DNA from: Myceligenerans indicum
Lineage (GTDB): Bacteria > Actinomycetota > Actinomycetes > Actinomycetales > Cellulomonadaceae
Direction of reading: 5' to 3'
Assembly: GCF_016742955.1 (NCBI RefSeq)
Contig: NZ_JABBYC010000001.1
Coordinates: 434,001-498,000, forward strand
Length of the DNA: 64,000 bases
Under the pieces are notes generated by a model. It was not told where the DNA came from and ran no database searches. It was given only the letters and a program-made list of their open reading frames with translations. A program made the translations under genes and the position numbers. Positions within the stretch are counted from its first letter, which is position 1. Every line of letters starts with the position of its first letter. Shown here one piece after another: positions 55,412 through 63,288 of this stretch.

Positions 55412-55824
55412 CCTCGGCCGACAGGGTCCCCGTCGCCCCGGCGATCGTCGCCGACGGTGTCGCCGTCCTCGTGTTCGCGATCGCGGGGATGAGCGCCCAC
55501 GACACGCTGGTGCTGGAGCTCGGCCGGGTGGTCTGGCCGTTCGCCGTCGCCGCTGCGGTGGGCTGGGCCTGGACCCGCGCCTGGCGGGACCCGGCCCGGA
55601 TCTGGCCGGTCGGGGTGGCGGTCTGGTTCACCACGGCCGTGGGGGGGATGATCCTGCGCGTCGCGACCGGCGGCTCGTTCGCCGTCTCGTTCCTGCTCGT
55701 CACCCTCGGGTTCCTCGGGGTGACGATGCTCGGCTGGCGCGCGATGGTGGCCGTCATCCGCCGCGGCACGTCCCGGCCCGGCGCCGCGGGGCACGACGGG
55801 ACCGACCACCAGGAGGCGAAGTGA
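55408..55824 (+). CDS. DUF3054 family membrane protein
   Basis: A 138-aa protein with four hydrophobic segments (about residues 15-30, 38-55, 70-85 and 95-112), including [20 protein letters not shown] and [19 protein letters not shown]. It belongs to a small actinobacterial and archaeal membrane family of unknown function. It is translationally linked to rph (ATGA) and rdgB (GTGA). Confidence 0.82.
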   Translation: MTSADRVPVAPAIVADGVAVLVFAIAGMSAHDTLVLELGRVVWPFAVAAAVGWAWTRAWRDPARIWPVGVAVWFTTAVGGMILRVATGGSFAVSFLLVTLGFLGVTMLGWRAMVAVIRRGTSRPGAAGHDGTDHQEAK

Positions 55825-56537
55825 CGGACCAGGGAACGGGCACGGCGGTGCCGGGTGCGGACGGCCGCGGACCGGAGGCCCGGCCGGCATCGCCCGGCGC
55901 CCGGCTCGTCATCGCGACCCACAACCGCAAGAAGCTGGTGGAGCTGCGCACGATCCTCGGCGGCGCGGGCGTCGACCTGCCCGACGGCGAACTGGTCACC
56001 TCGGGCGAGATCGGCGCGCCGGAGCCGGTCGAGGACGGCGTGACGTTCGCCGCCAACGCCCTGATCAAGGCGCGTGCGGTGTGTGCGGCCACGGGCCTGG
56101 CGGCGGTCGCCGACGACTCGGGGCTGGCCGTGGACGTGCTGGGCGGTTCGCCCGGCATCTTCTCCGCCCGCTGGGCGGGGCGTCACGGCGACGACCGGGC
56201 GAACCTCGACCTCCTGCTCGCCCAGCTCGCCGACGTGCGCCCGGAGCACCGCACCGCCGGCTTCGTGTGCGCGGCGGCGCTCGTCACGCCCGACGGCACC
56301 GAGGAGGTCCGCACCGGCGAGATGCGCGGGGTGCTCACCGGGGCCCCGCGCGGCGCGAACGGCTTCGGCTACGACCCGGTCCTCGTCCCCGACGAGCAGC
56401 CCGCATCGTCCGACGGCGTCCCGGGAACCCGCACAGCGGCCGAGCTGGACCCCCACGAGAAGAACGCCATCAGCCACCGCGGCAAGGCGTTCCGCGCCCT
56501 GGCCCCGCTGGTCGTGCGGGCCCTGTCCCGGGCCTGA
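55821..56537 (+). CDS. rdgB: XTP/dITP pyrophosphatase (RdgB/HAM1)
   Basis: A 238-aa house-cleaning enzyme hydrolysing non-canonical purine triphosphates. Substrate motif VIATHNRKKLVELRTIL, VTFAANALIKARAVCAATGL, the catalytic DDSGLAVDVLGGSPGIFSAR and the base-recognition FGYDPVLVP plus SHRGKAFRAL are all present. Compared with family members it has a 27-residue N-terminal extension and an insert near SSDGVPGTRT. The start is a GTG overlapping the DUF3054 stop. Confidence 0.96.
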   Translation: MTDQGTGTAVPGADGRGPEARPASPGARLVIATHNRKKLVELRTILGGAGVDLPDGELVTSGEIGAPEPVEDGVTFAANALIKARAVCAATGLAAVADDSGLAVDVLGGSPGIFSARWAGRHGDDRANLDLLLAQLADVRPEHRTAGFVCAAALVTPDGTEEVRTGEMRGVLTGAPRGANGFGYDPVLVPDEQPASSDGVPGTRTAAELDPHEKNAISHRGKAFRALAPLVVRALSRA

Positions 56538-56562
56538 CACCGGCTCCCGGCGCGCCCGGCCG

Positions 56563-56598
56563 GGCCGGTGGCGCCGGCGGGGCCGGTGGCACCGGCGG
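56563..56598. repeat. 18-bp direct repeat between convergent genes
   Basis: GGCCGGTGGCGCCGGCGG and GGCCGGTGGCACCGGCGG lie head to tail between rdgB and the sulfotransferase gene. Each unit is itself palindromic (GCCGGTGGCNCCGGC), so it may serve as a terminator. Confidence 0.7.
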
Positions 56599-56602
56599 CG
56601 CC

Positions 56603-57823
56603 TCAGGCGAGTACCGACGGGATCCGGTAACCCGCGAACGCCGCCGCGACCTGAAGCTCGTCGAGGCCGTACCGCTCCAGCGTGTACCGGTGGCCCCGGT
56701 GGCGGGGCCGGTGCCGGGCCGAGGCGAGGTTGGCGTCGTCGTCGGCGGTCCACGTCATGCCGAGGTGATCGAACACGCCGCGCATCACCTGCACCGGTTC
56801 CTCGACGAGATCGCTGTAGGAGACGTCCACCAGGACGTCGTCGTCCAGCTGCTCACGCTGGCCGAGCGCGCGGTCCACGCCGTCGGACAGCATCGCCAGC
56901 CACTCCGCGCCGATCGCGTCGAGATCGACCGTACCGGGCTTGTAGTGCATGTTCCGCAGCGCCTCGGACATGGAGCAGCCGGAGGCGAGCGCCCTTCCGG
57001 GAGAGCGGTGCGTCCACACGAACCGCGCGTCGGGGAACGCGCTGAGGATCTCGGGCATCCGCCACAGGTTCGCGGGGTGCTTCAGGATCCAGCGGTGCGG
57101 CTCCTGCCCGAACGACATCACCTGCAGGGCCTGGCGCAGGAGGACGAAGTCGTCGGTGAGGTCGGCGTCCGCGAGGTACTCCCGGTACGCCGGCACGGTC
57201 GACGCCGTGGTGTGCAGCTCGGAGTGGTCACGCAGGAAGAAGTCCTCCTCCTCGCTGGTCGCGATCAGAGGGTGCACCTGCGACCAGTCCGGGCTGAGGC
57301 GGTCCATGACCGACAGTCGCTTGGTGGTCCGCTCGGCGATCCGCCGGCGTTCGGCCGGGTCCTCGACCGGGAGGCCGAGGTTGAGCATCTCCCACAGCAG
57401 CGGCCCGCGGTTCCCCGGTGAACGGGCGATGAGGTTGTACGTGAAGGTGGTCCCGGTTCGGGGTAGTCCGATCACGAACACCGGCGCCGTGACGGGCTGC
57501 TCGCGCACCTGGGGATGCCTGGCCTGGATGTCCCGGACGATCACGCGGTTGCGCAGCCGGTCCCGGATCCCGGCCTGCACCGTGGTCCAGCCGAACGGGC
57601 TCAGGTGCGGGTTCGCCGCGTGCGCGCGCAGGAGAAGCCGCAGGGGTTCGACGGCCGTGAGGTCCTGCGGACCGAGCGGCCGCCGCCCATGCTGCGCGGC
57701 GGCCAGGAGCTTCTCGAAGGTGGCGTCCGGATCCTTGCGGCTGCGCGCCCCCGGCAGGAGAAGCACGTTGAGCATCCTGAGCATGGGGGGAGTGGCTTTG
57801 GACATGCAGGTCATACTGCCCAT
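56603..57823 (-). CDS. Sulfotransferase family protein
   Basis: A 406-aa PAPS-type sulfotransferase relative. The 5'-phosphosulfate loop is FVIGLPRTGTTFTYNLIARS near residue 118, with WILKHPANLWRMPEILSAFP and the 3'-phosphate region FVWTHRSPGRALASGCSMSE after it. Members act on lipids, glycans or small molecules; no substrate can be named. Three starts are possible (57823, 57814, 57805). It follows the response-regulator gene by 32 bp and may be the last gene of that operon. Confidence 0.8.
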   Translation of the reverse strand: MGSMTCMSKATPPMLRMLNVLLLPGARSRKDPDATFEKLLAAAQHGRRPLGPQDLTAVEPLRLLLRAHAANPHLSPFGWTTVQAGIRDRLRNRVIVRDIQARHPQVREQPVTAPVFVIGLPRTGTTFTYNLIARSPGNRGPLLWEMLNLGLPVEDPAERRRIAERTTKRLSVMDRLSPDWSQVHPLIATSEEEDFFLRDHSELHTTASTVPAYREYLADADLTDDFVLLRQALQVMSFGQEPHRWILKHPANLWRMPEILSAFPDARFVWTHRSPGRALASGCSMSEALRNMHYKPGTVDLDAIGAEWLAMLSDGVDRALGQREQLDDDVLVDVSYSDLVEEPVQVMRGVFDHLGMTWTADDDANLASARHRPRHRGHRYTLERYGLDELQVAAAFAGYRIPSVLA

Positions 57824-57855
57824 TTGCGCAGGTCAACACAAGGGGGACCAGTTCC

Positions 57856-58701
57856 TCACGCGCCGAGGCGCCGGCGCAGCTCCGCCGCCTGGCGCCGCGA
57901 CACCTCGACCCGGCTGCGCTGGCGGTCGTTCATCACGCAGGCCAGCGCCCCCTTGAAGTCGGGCACCAGCTCGCGCACGTGGTCGAGGTTGACGAGGTAG
58001 GAGCGGTGCGTGCGGAAGAAGTGCCCGCGCAGCCGGCGTTCGAGCTCGTTCAGCGAGAACGTGACCAGGAAGCGCTCGTCGGCCAGCTTGAGGTAGGAGT
58101 AGCCGCGGGCGGCGCTGGCGTACACGATCGCGCGCTGGTCGACCAGCACGGTCCGCCCGTCCTTCTGCACGGGAACCTTCGCCAGCGGTCGCGGCAGAAG
58201 ATCCTCCGGGTCCGGACGGTCGCCGTCGGGAGCCGGGGGCTGTCCCGTGCGGTTGCCTCCGGCGGTCTCACCGCGCGCGCCGCCCCCCGTGCCGCCCCCC
58301 GCGCCGTCGTCGGTCCCGGACTGCGTCAGCGCCCGTTCCACCGCGCGGGCCAGCCGGGCGCCGTCGAACGGCTTGACCAGGTAGTCGGCGGCCTCCAGGT
58401 CGAACGCCTCGACCGCGTGGTCCGGATGGGCCGTGGTGAACACGATGCGCGGCGGCCTGGGCAGCCGCCGCGCGGCGGCGGCGACGTCGAGCCCGCTGGT
58501 GCCCGGCATCCGGATGTCCAGGAGCACCAGATCGTAGGGGACGGCCTCCAGGAGCTGCAGCGCCTCGCCGCCGTTGGCGGCTTCGCCCACGACCTGCACG
58601 TCGCCGAGCTCCTCCAGCAGGTACCGGAGCTCGGCCCGGGCGGGCGCCTCGTCGTCGACGATCAGCGCGCGGGGGCGGGTGTCGTCGTCGCGCACGGGCA
58701 T
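57856..58701 (-). CDS. LytTR family response regulator
   Basis: A 281-aa two-component regulator. The receiver domain (about 10-125) has the acidic pocket IVDDEAPARAELR, phospho-acceptor LVLLDIRMPGTSG and the lysine in YLVKPFDG. A Gly/Asp-rich linker precedes the LytTR DNA-binding domain (about 185-281, VYASAARGYSYLKLADERFL and FFRTHRSYLVNLDHVREL). It overlaps the kinase stop by one base. By analogy with BtsR/YpdB it may control the carboxylate transporter next to it. Confidence 0.92.
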   Translation of the reverse strand: MPVRDDDTRPRALIVDDEAPARAELRYLLEELGDVQVVGEAANGGEALQLLEAVPYDLVLLDIRMPGTSGLDVAAAARRLPRPPRIVFTTAHPDHAVEAFDLEAADYLVKPFDGARLARAVERALTQSGTDDGAGGGTGGGARGETAGGNRTGQPPAPDGDRPDPEDLLPRPLAKVPVQKDGRTVLVDQRAIVYASAARGYSYLKLADERFLVTFSLNELERRLRGHFFRTHRSYLVNLDHVRELVPDFKGALACVMNDRQRSRVEVSRRQAAELRRRLGA

Positions 58702-60158
58702 CAGCGTAGTGGGACGCGCAGGTCGATCACGGTTCCCTCGTCCGGCGTGGAACGGACGTCCAGGGAGAACCGGCTTCCGAACAGGGCCGTGAGGCGCTGC
58801 GAGATGTTCCGCAGCCCGACGCCGGTGTGCGGGTGCGGCCCCCCGCGGCCGCCACGGACGGTCCCGGCGCCCTCGCTCGGCCGGTCGACGGCGTCGTCGA
58901 CGGCCTCGTCGCCGGCCTCGTCGGCGGTCGCGTCGTTCCCGTCGGCGGGGGCGTGACCCGCGGCTCCGGCCGCCCTCGCGCGGCGCCCGCCGTCCTGACT
59001 CGCGGTCAGGTGCGGCCCGTCGAGTTCTTCGAGGACCTCGGGCGACATCCCCACGCCGTCGTCCGACACGCGGATGGACGTGGTCCGGGTCAGCGGGTCC
59101 ACTCGGGCCCGCAGCGTCACCGTCCCGCCGTCGACCTTGTCCGCCAGGCCGTGCTTCACCGCGTTCTCCACCAGCGGCTGGATCGTCAGGACCGGTACGT
59201 GAGCGGTCAGCACCTGCGGGTCGATGTCGTACCGCACGCGCAGCCGGTCGCCGAACCGGGCCTGCTCCAGCGTCAGGTACGTGCGCACGAAGAAGTACTC
59301 CTGGGCGAACTCGGCGAGCTGCCCGTCCTGGCGTACCGCGTACCGGAAGAAGTCGCTCAGCCGCAGCAGCAGGGCACGCGCCTCCTCGGGGTCGGTGCGG
59401 GACTTCGAGGCGATCGTGTTCAGCACGTTGAACAGGAAGTGCGGGTTGATCTGCGCACGCAGCGCGTGCAGCCGGGCGTCGGCGGCGAGCTCGCGTTCCC
59501 GGTCCGCCTCGGCGAGCTCGAGGTGCAGGGACAGGATGCCGGCCATGTCCTCCACCTGCCCGCGCTCGGCAGGTTCCGGGCCGGTGCGGAGCACGACGAG
59601 AGCCCCGACCACACGGTTCTCGACGACCAGCGGCGCCGCCACGGCGCCCGCCAGCGGGCAGTCGGGCTCGCCGCAGCCGAGGTCCGCGGTGCTGCGCGAC
59701 GTCGCGCTGCGTCCCGTGGTGATCGCCTTGAGCGTCACGGACGCCCGGACCGGCCTGCCGGCCCGGTGGTGGTCGTCGCCCGGTCCGACGAAGGCCAGGA
59801 TGCGTTCCGTGTCGGTGATCGCCACGGCATCGCCCCGCAGCAGCGGGCGCAGCAGGTCCGCGGTGCGGCGGGCGGCGTCGGCGGTCAGGCCCGACCGCAG
59901 CGGCATGGCGCGGCCGCCCGCCACGAGGCCGCGTGCCCCGCCCCGCCGCGGTTCGGGGCCCCGCCGCAGCACGGTGGCCGAGCGCGGCCCCCGCAACGCC
60001 GACGGATATCCGAGGACGACGGCGAGCGTGACGGCCACACCGGCCACGACGGTGGTCCCCACACCGAGCGGCGGGTCGACGACGACCTGAGTCACCAGGT
60101 ACACCACCCCCCAGACCACCGCGATCCCCCCTGCGAGCAGCGCGCTCCCGGAACGCAT
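58701..60158 (-). CDS. LytS-type sensor histidine kinase with GAF domain
   Basis: A 485-aa kinase. Two N-terminal hydrophobic segments (about 5-60), then a GAF-like sensory domain (about 95-225) containing two cysteines (LGCGEPDCPLAG). The His_kinase domain has the phospho-acceptor LRAQINPHFLFNVLNTIASK and an HATPase domain ends with GVGLRNISQRLTALFGSRFS. A 45-residue Asp/Gly insert sits inside the ATPase domain. The order symporter, kinase, regulator in one operon suggests sensing of the transported carboxylate or of redox state. Confidence 0.9.
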   Translation of the reverse strand: MRSGSALLAGGIAVVWGVVYLVTQVVVDPPLGVGTTVVAGVAVTLAVVLGYPSALRGPRSATVLRRGPEPRRGGARGLVAGGRAMPLRSGLTADAARRTADLLRPLLRGDAVAITDTERILAFVGPGDDHHRAGRPVRASVTLKAITTGRSATSRSTADLGCGEPDCPLAGAVAAPLVVENRVVGALVVLRTGPEPAERGQVEDMAGILSLHLELAEADRERELAADARLHALRAQINPHFLFNVLNTIASKSRTDPEEARALLLRLSDFFRYAVRQDGQLAEFAQEYFFVRTYLTLEQARFGDRLRVRYDIDPQVLTAHVPVLTIQPLVENAVKHGLADKVDGGTVTLRARVDPLTRTTSIRVSDDGVGMSPEVLEELDGPHLTASQDGGRRARAAGAAGHAPADGNDATADEAGDEAVDDAVDRPSEGAGTVRGGRGGPHPHTGVGLRNISQRLTALFGSRFSLDVRSTPDEGTVIDLRVPLR

Positions 60159-60160
60159 TC

Positions 60161-61861
60161 TCAGTCCCCCTTCCGCCGGCCGTGGCGCCCCTTGCCGAGG
60201 CTGCTGATCGTGAGGCGCGCCAGGCGTTCCGCCTGCCTGTCCGCCGCCGTGCCGTGCAGGACCAGCCACTGGCTCTCGACGTCCGACGGCGGCCGGGTCA
60301 CCCGCGACACGAGGACGCACACCACGGCGGCCAGCGGAGCCGCCACCAGGGTGGGCGTCATCAGCATCTCGCCGAGGCCGGGGCCCACCGGAAGCAGCCC
60401 CAGCACGAACATCCCGATGGAGGTCACGCCCCCGGTGAGCATCCCGGCGACCGCACCGGCCGCCGTCGTCCCCCGCCACCAGATGGTCAGCACGAACACC
60501 GGCGTGAGCGCCGACCCGGCGATGGCGAACGCCCACGTCACCATGGCCGCCACGATGGACGGGACCGACGGCGCCAGATGGTCCGGCTGCAGGACCACCG
60601 CCATCCCGGCGGCGGTGAGCGCGACGACGGCGGTGCTCGCCCGGCCGGCCCACACCGCCTGGCGCTGCGTGGCGCGGGGGTTGATGTGCCGCTCGTACAC
60701 GTCGTGCCCCCAGGACGCCGCCGCCGCGAGCAGCAGGCCCGCGATGGTGGACATCACGGCCACCAGGGCGCCCGCGGCGATCACCGCGAGCCCGACGTCG
60801 CCGCCGTAGAGCCGGCCCAGCACCGGCAGCGCATGCTCCGGGACGCGCAGCACGCCGTCGGTGGTCAGGCCCTGGAGCCAGGCGTGCTCACCGGCGGCCT
60901 CGGCGATCTTCTGCCGGGCGGCGGTGCCGAGCATCACCGCGAGAGCGTAGAAGAGGCCCGCCAGCCCCAGCACCCACACGGTCGTCATGCGGGCGGCCGT
61001 GCCGGTGGGGCTGGTGAAGTACCGGTTCATCACGTGCGGCAGACCTGCCGTGCCCATGACGAGGGTGAGGATGAGCGCGAACTGGGCGAGCGGGCCGTAG
61101 GCGGCGCCCGGCTCGCCGAACGCGGCCGCCGCGCCGGGGTCGATCTGATCGGTCTCGACGCGCAGCTCCCAGCCGTCCGCTCCGGGTACGGGATTGGCCA
61201 GGGGAGTGGCCGAGAGGTCGGAGACGGCCTCGGTGTAGCGGAAGCCGGAGCCGACGACGGCCAGCGCCAGCCAGACCAGCGCGCTCAGCAGCACCAGGAA
61301 CTGCACGGCCTGCGTCCACGTGGTGCCGCGCATCCCGCCGAACGCGACCAGCGCGGCCACGAACGTCGTGGACAGCAGCACCCCGGTGCCGTACGGGTCG
61401 AGGCCGGGCAGCCCGCGGCCCACCAGGAGCTGCCAGGTGATCCCGCTCCCGACGGCCTGCGGGATGAGGTAGCTGAGGATCACCACCTGCACCACGCCGA
61501 CCGACACCAGCCGGACGCGCTCCGACCCCAGGCGTCTGCCCAGGAAGTCCGGGATGGAGAACTCGCCGAAGCGTCGCAGTGGGGCGGCGACGAACAGCAG
61601 CACGGGCACGAACCCCGCGGCGAAGCCGACCGCGTACCAGACGCCGTCGAGGCCCGAGACGTAGACCGCTGCGGCCACGCCCAGGAACGAGGCCGCCGAG
61701 AAGTAGTCGCCGCAGATCGCCAGGGCGTTGGTCGCCACGCCGACGCGCCGGCCCGCCAGGTAGAAGTCCACGGTGGAGGCGCCGCGCGGGCGCACCAGCC
61801 AGGCGACCAGCACCAGCGTGGTGACCAGGACCACCAGGGCGGTGGTGCCGGCCGGTGTCAC
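60161..61861 (-). CDS. Sodium:solute symporter (acetate/pyruvate-type SSS)
   Basis: A 566-aa transporter with about 13 membrane helices. SSS features: VDFYLAGRRVGVATNALAIC, GDYFSAASFLGVAAAVYVSG, FGGMRGTTWTQAVQFLVLLS and GTAGLPHVMNRYFTSPTGTA. These resemble ActP-like acetate/glycolate permeases. The GTG at 61861 overlaps the stop of the small membrane gene (GTGA) and the kinase gene follows after 2 bp. Confidence 0.93.
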   Translation of the reverse strand: MTPAGTTALVVLVTTLVLVAWLVRPRGASTVDFYLAGRRVGVATNALAICGDYFSAASFLGVAAAVYVSGLDGVWYAVGFAAGFVPVLLFVAAPLRRFGEFSIPDFLGRRLGSERVRLVSVGVVQVVILSYLIPQAVGSGITWQLLVGRGLPGLDPYGTGVLLSTTFVAALVAFGGMRGTTWTQAVQFLVLLSALVWLALAVVGSGFRYTEAVSDLSATPLANPVPGADGWELRVETDQIDPGAAAAFGEPGAAYGPLAQFALILTLVMGTAGLPHVMNRYFTSPTGTAARMTTVWVLGLAGLFYALAVMLGTAARQKIAEAAGEHAWLQGLTTDGVLRVPEHALPVLGRLYGGDVGLAVIAAGALVAVMSTIAGLLLAAAASWGHDVYERHINPRATQRQAVWAGRASTAVVALTAAGMAVVLQPDHLAPSVPSIVAAMVTWAFAIAGSALTPVFVLTIWWRGTTAAGAVAGMLTGGVTSIGMFVLGLLPVGPGLGEMLMTPTLVAAPLAAVVCVLVSRVTRPPSDVESQWLVLHGTAADRQAERLARLTISSLGKGRHGRRKGD

Positions 61862-62199
61862 GGGGCGTCCTCGCCGTCGTCGTCGCCGGCCTCCTCGTGC
61901 GCCCCGCCGAGCATGCGGGCCTCCACCGCGGAGGAGAGCGTGGCCGCGGCCAGCCCGACCGCCAGGAAGAACACGTACAGGCCGAACGCGGCCATGGCGA
62001 AGCCCGGGCTCATCCCGCCGTCGATACGGGCGCCGGACCACCAGCCGAGCGTGAGGGACAGCGCGGGCACGCCGAGCACGGCGGCGAGGAACAGGACGAA
62101 GTGCCACACGGCGACACGGCGCAGCGTGCGGAAGGCGGCGTCGACCTCCGCGGGGGTGTCGTGCTCGTCCACGTCGAGGCGGAGGGCGTCGTCGTCCAT
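61858..62199 (-). CDS. Small two-helix membrane protein associated with the symporter
   Basis: A 113-aa protein with an acidic start and two hydrophobic segments: RRVAVWHFVLFLAAVLGVPA near 28-47 and FAMAAFGLYVFFLAVGLAAA near 65-85. It resembles the DUF485-type partners that often precede ActP symporters, though the match is not strong. Overlap with the symporter gene indicates coupled translation. Confidence 0.72.
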   Translation of the reverse strand: MDDDALRLDVDEHDTPAEVDAAFRTLRRVAVWHFVLFLAAVLGVPALSLTLGWWSGARIDGGMSPGFAMAAFGLYVFFLAVGLAAATLSSAVEARMLGGAHEEAGDDDGEDAP

Positions 62200-62213
62200 T
62201 CGTGCGCCGGGCG

Positions 62214-62633
62214 TCAGAACGGGTTGCGGTACAGGCGCCAGGCGGTGGCCAGGACGACGGCGGCGCCCGTGCCGACCAGCACGAGCCCTTCCCCGGCCCA
62301 GACGTGCCACCAGGCTCCGGTCGACGCGACCGTGAGCCCCAGCTTCACCGACTGCCACACGACGAGGGCCGCGACCGGCAGCCCGACCACGAGGCAGTGG
62401 GTGATCGCCGAGACGCGGTGCGGGATCACGGCACCGGAGAAGAGCAGCATGCCCAGGGCGGCCGTCAGGATCCCCGCCCCTCCGTACCCGGGCAGGTTGC
62501 CGGCGGCCGTGCGGACCCAGGGGAGCACCGAGCCGGCGAGGACGCAGAGCGCGCCCACGATCATCATCACGCTGCCGGGGTGAAGGATCCGGCGGCGCGC
62601 GGTGGCCCGTGATGCGCTCGACGTCGAGGACAT
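62214..62633 (-). CDS. Hypothetical four-helix membrane protein
   Basis: A 139-aa protein with hydrophobic segments near 22-40, 50-68, 78-95 and 112-130 and a basic N-terminus. No family recognised. The motif VLAGSVLPWVRTAAGNLPGY recalls small actinobacterial membrane proteins of unknown role. The ATG at 62633 is 8 nt after TACGAT on the minus strand, so it is probably the leaderless first gene of the symporter and two-component operon. Confidence 0.65.
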   Translation of the reverse strand: MSSTSSASRATARRRILHPGSVMMIVGALCVLAGSVLPWVRTAAGNLPGYGGAGILTAALGMLLFSGAVIPHRVSAITHCLVVGLPVAALVVWQSVKLGLTVASTGAWWHVWAGEGLVLVGTGAAVVLATAWRLYRNPF

Positions 62634-62876
62634 GGGGTTGATCGTAGGGCACGACGGCGCCCCTGCCGATGCCCGGGCGCCACCCGGGTACCTCCGCCTC
62701 CGCGAGCGGGGGCACGGGCGGTACGAGCGGTCGCTCTCGTCCCGTGAGCGGCACCGGCCACCGTACGGGCCCGCCGGCGAACCGCGGGCGACCGCTCGCG
62801 GGGCCACGACCGCCGTCGGGCGGCCGAGCCCTTGCAGGCCACCGCCCGGAACCACTTGGCTCACGGTGGGAAGAGA

Positions 62877-62892
62877 TGTGACCCGGGCCACA
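62877..62892. promoter_or_regulatory. CRP/GlxR-like site in the symporter spacer
   Basis: TGTGACCCGGGCCACA fits the CRP-family pattern TGTGA-N6-TCACA with one mismatch. It lies about 67 nt before the DUF4212 ATG and between two divergent symporter operons, so it could serve either. The rest of 62634-62958 holds no gene. Confidence 0.55.
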
Positions 62893-62958
62893 GGAGTCCC
62901 GGGCCCTCCGGCACCGCTCGTGGAGGTGCTGCCGGACCGAGACGCAAAGGAGCGCGAC

Positions 62959-63288
62959 ATGTCCGACGACGTCATGACACCGGAGGGCGGCCCGCCGCCC
63001 GGCGGTGGCGAGGCCAACGGCTGGCGGAAGGAGTACTGGCGCAAGAACCTGCGGCTCATGGTCGTGCTGCTGATCGTCTGGTTCGCCGTCTCCTTCGGCT
63101 GCGGGATCCTCTTCGTGGAGCAGCTCAACCAGGTCGTGATCGGCGGCTTCCCGCTCGGGTTCTGGTTCGCCCAGCAAGGCGCGATCTACACGTTCATCGT
63201 GCTGATCCTCGTCTACGCCGTACGCATGGACCGGCTCGACCGGGAGTACGGCGTGCACGAACGCAACCACGACGGGGGGCTGACGTGA
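62959..63288 (+). CDS. DUF4212 symporter small subunit
   Basis: A 109-aa membrane protein with two helices and the family pattern EYWRKNLRLMVVLLIVWFAV, VEQLNQVVIGGFPLGFWFAQ and QQGAIYTFIVLILVYAVRMD. Such proteins are the small partner of VC_2705-type sodium:solute symporters, encoded next. ATG 62959 has AAAGGAG before it, and its stop overlaps the following GTG (GTGA). Confidence 0.93.
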   Translation: MSDDVMTPEGGPPPGGGEANGWRKEYWRKNLRLMVVLLIVWFAVSFGCGILFVEQLNQVVIGGFPLGFWFAQQGAIYTFIVLILVYAVRMDRLDREYGVHERNHDGGLT

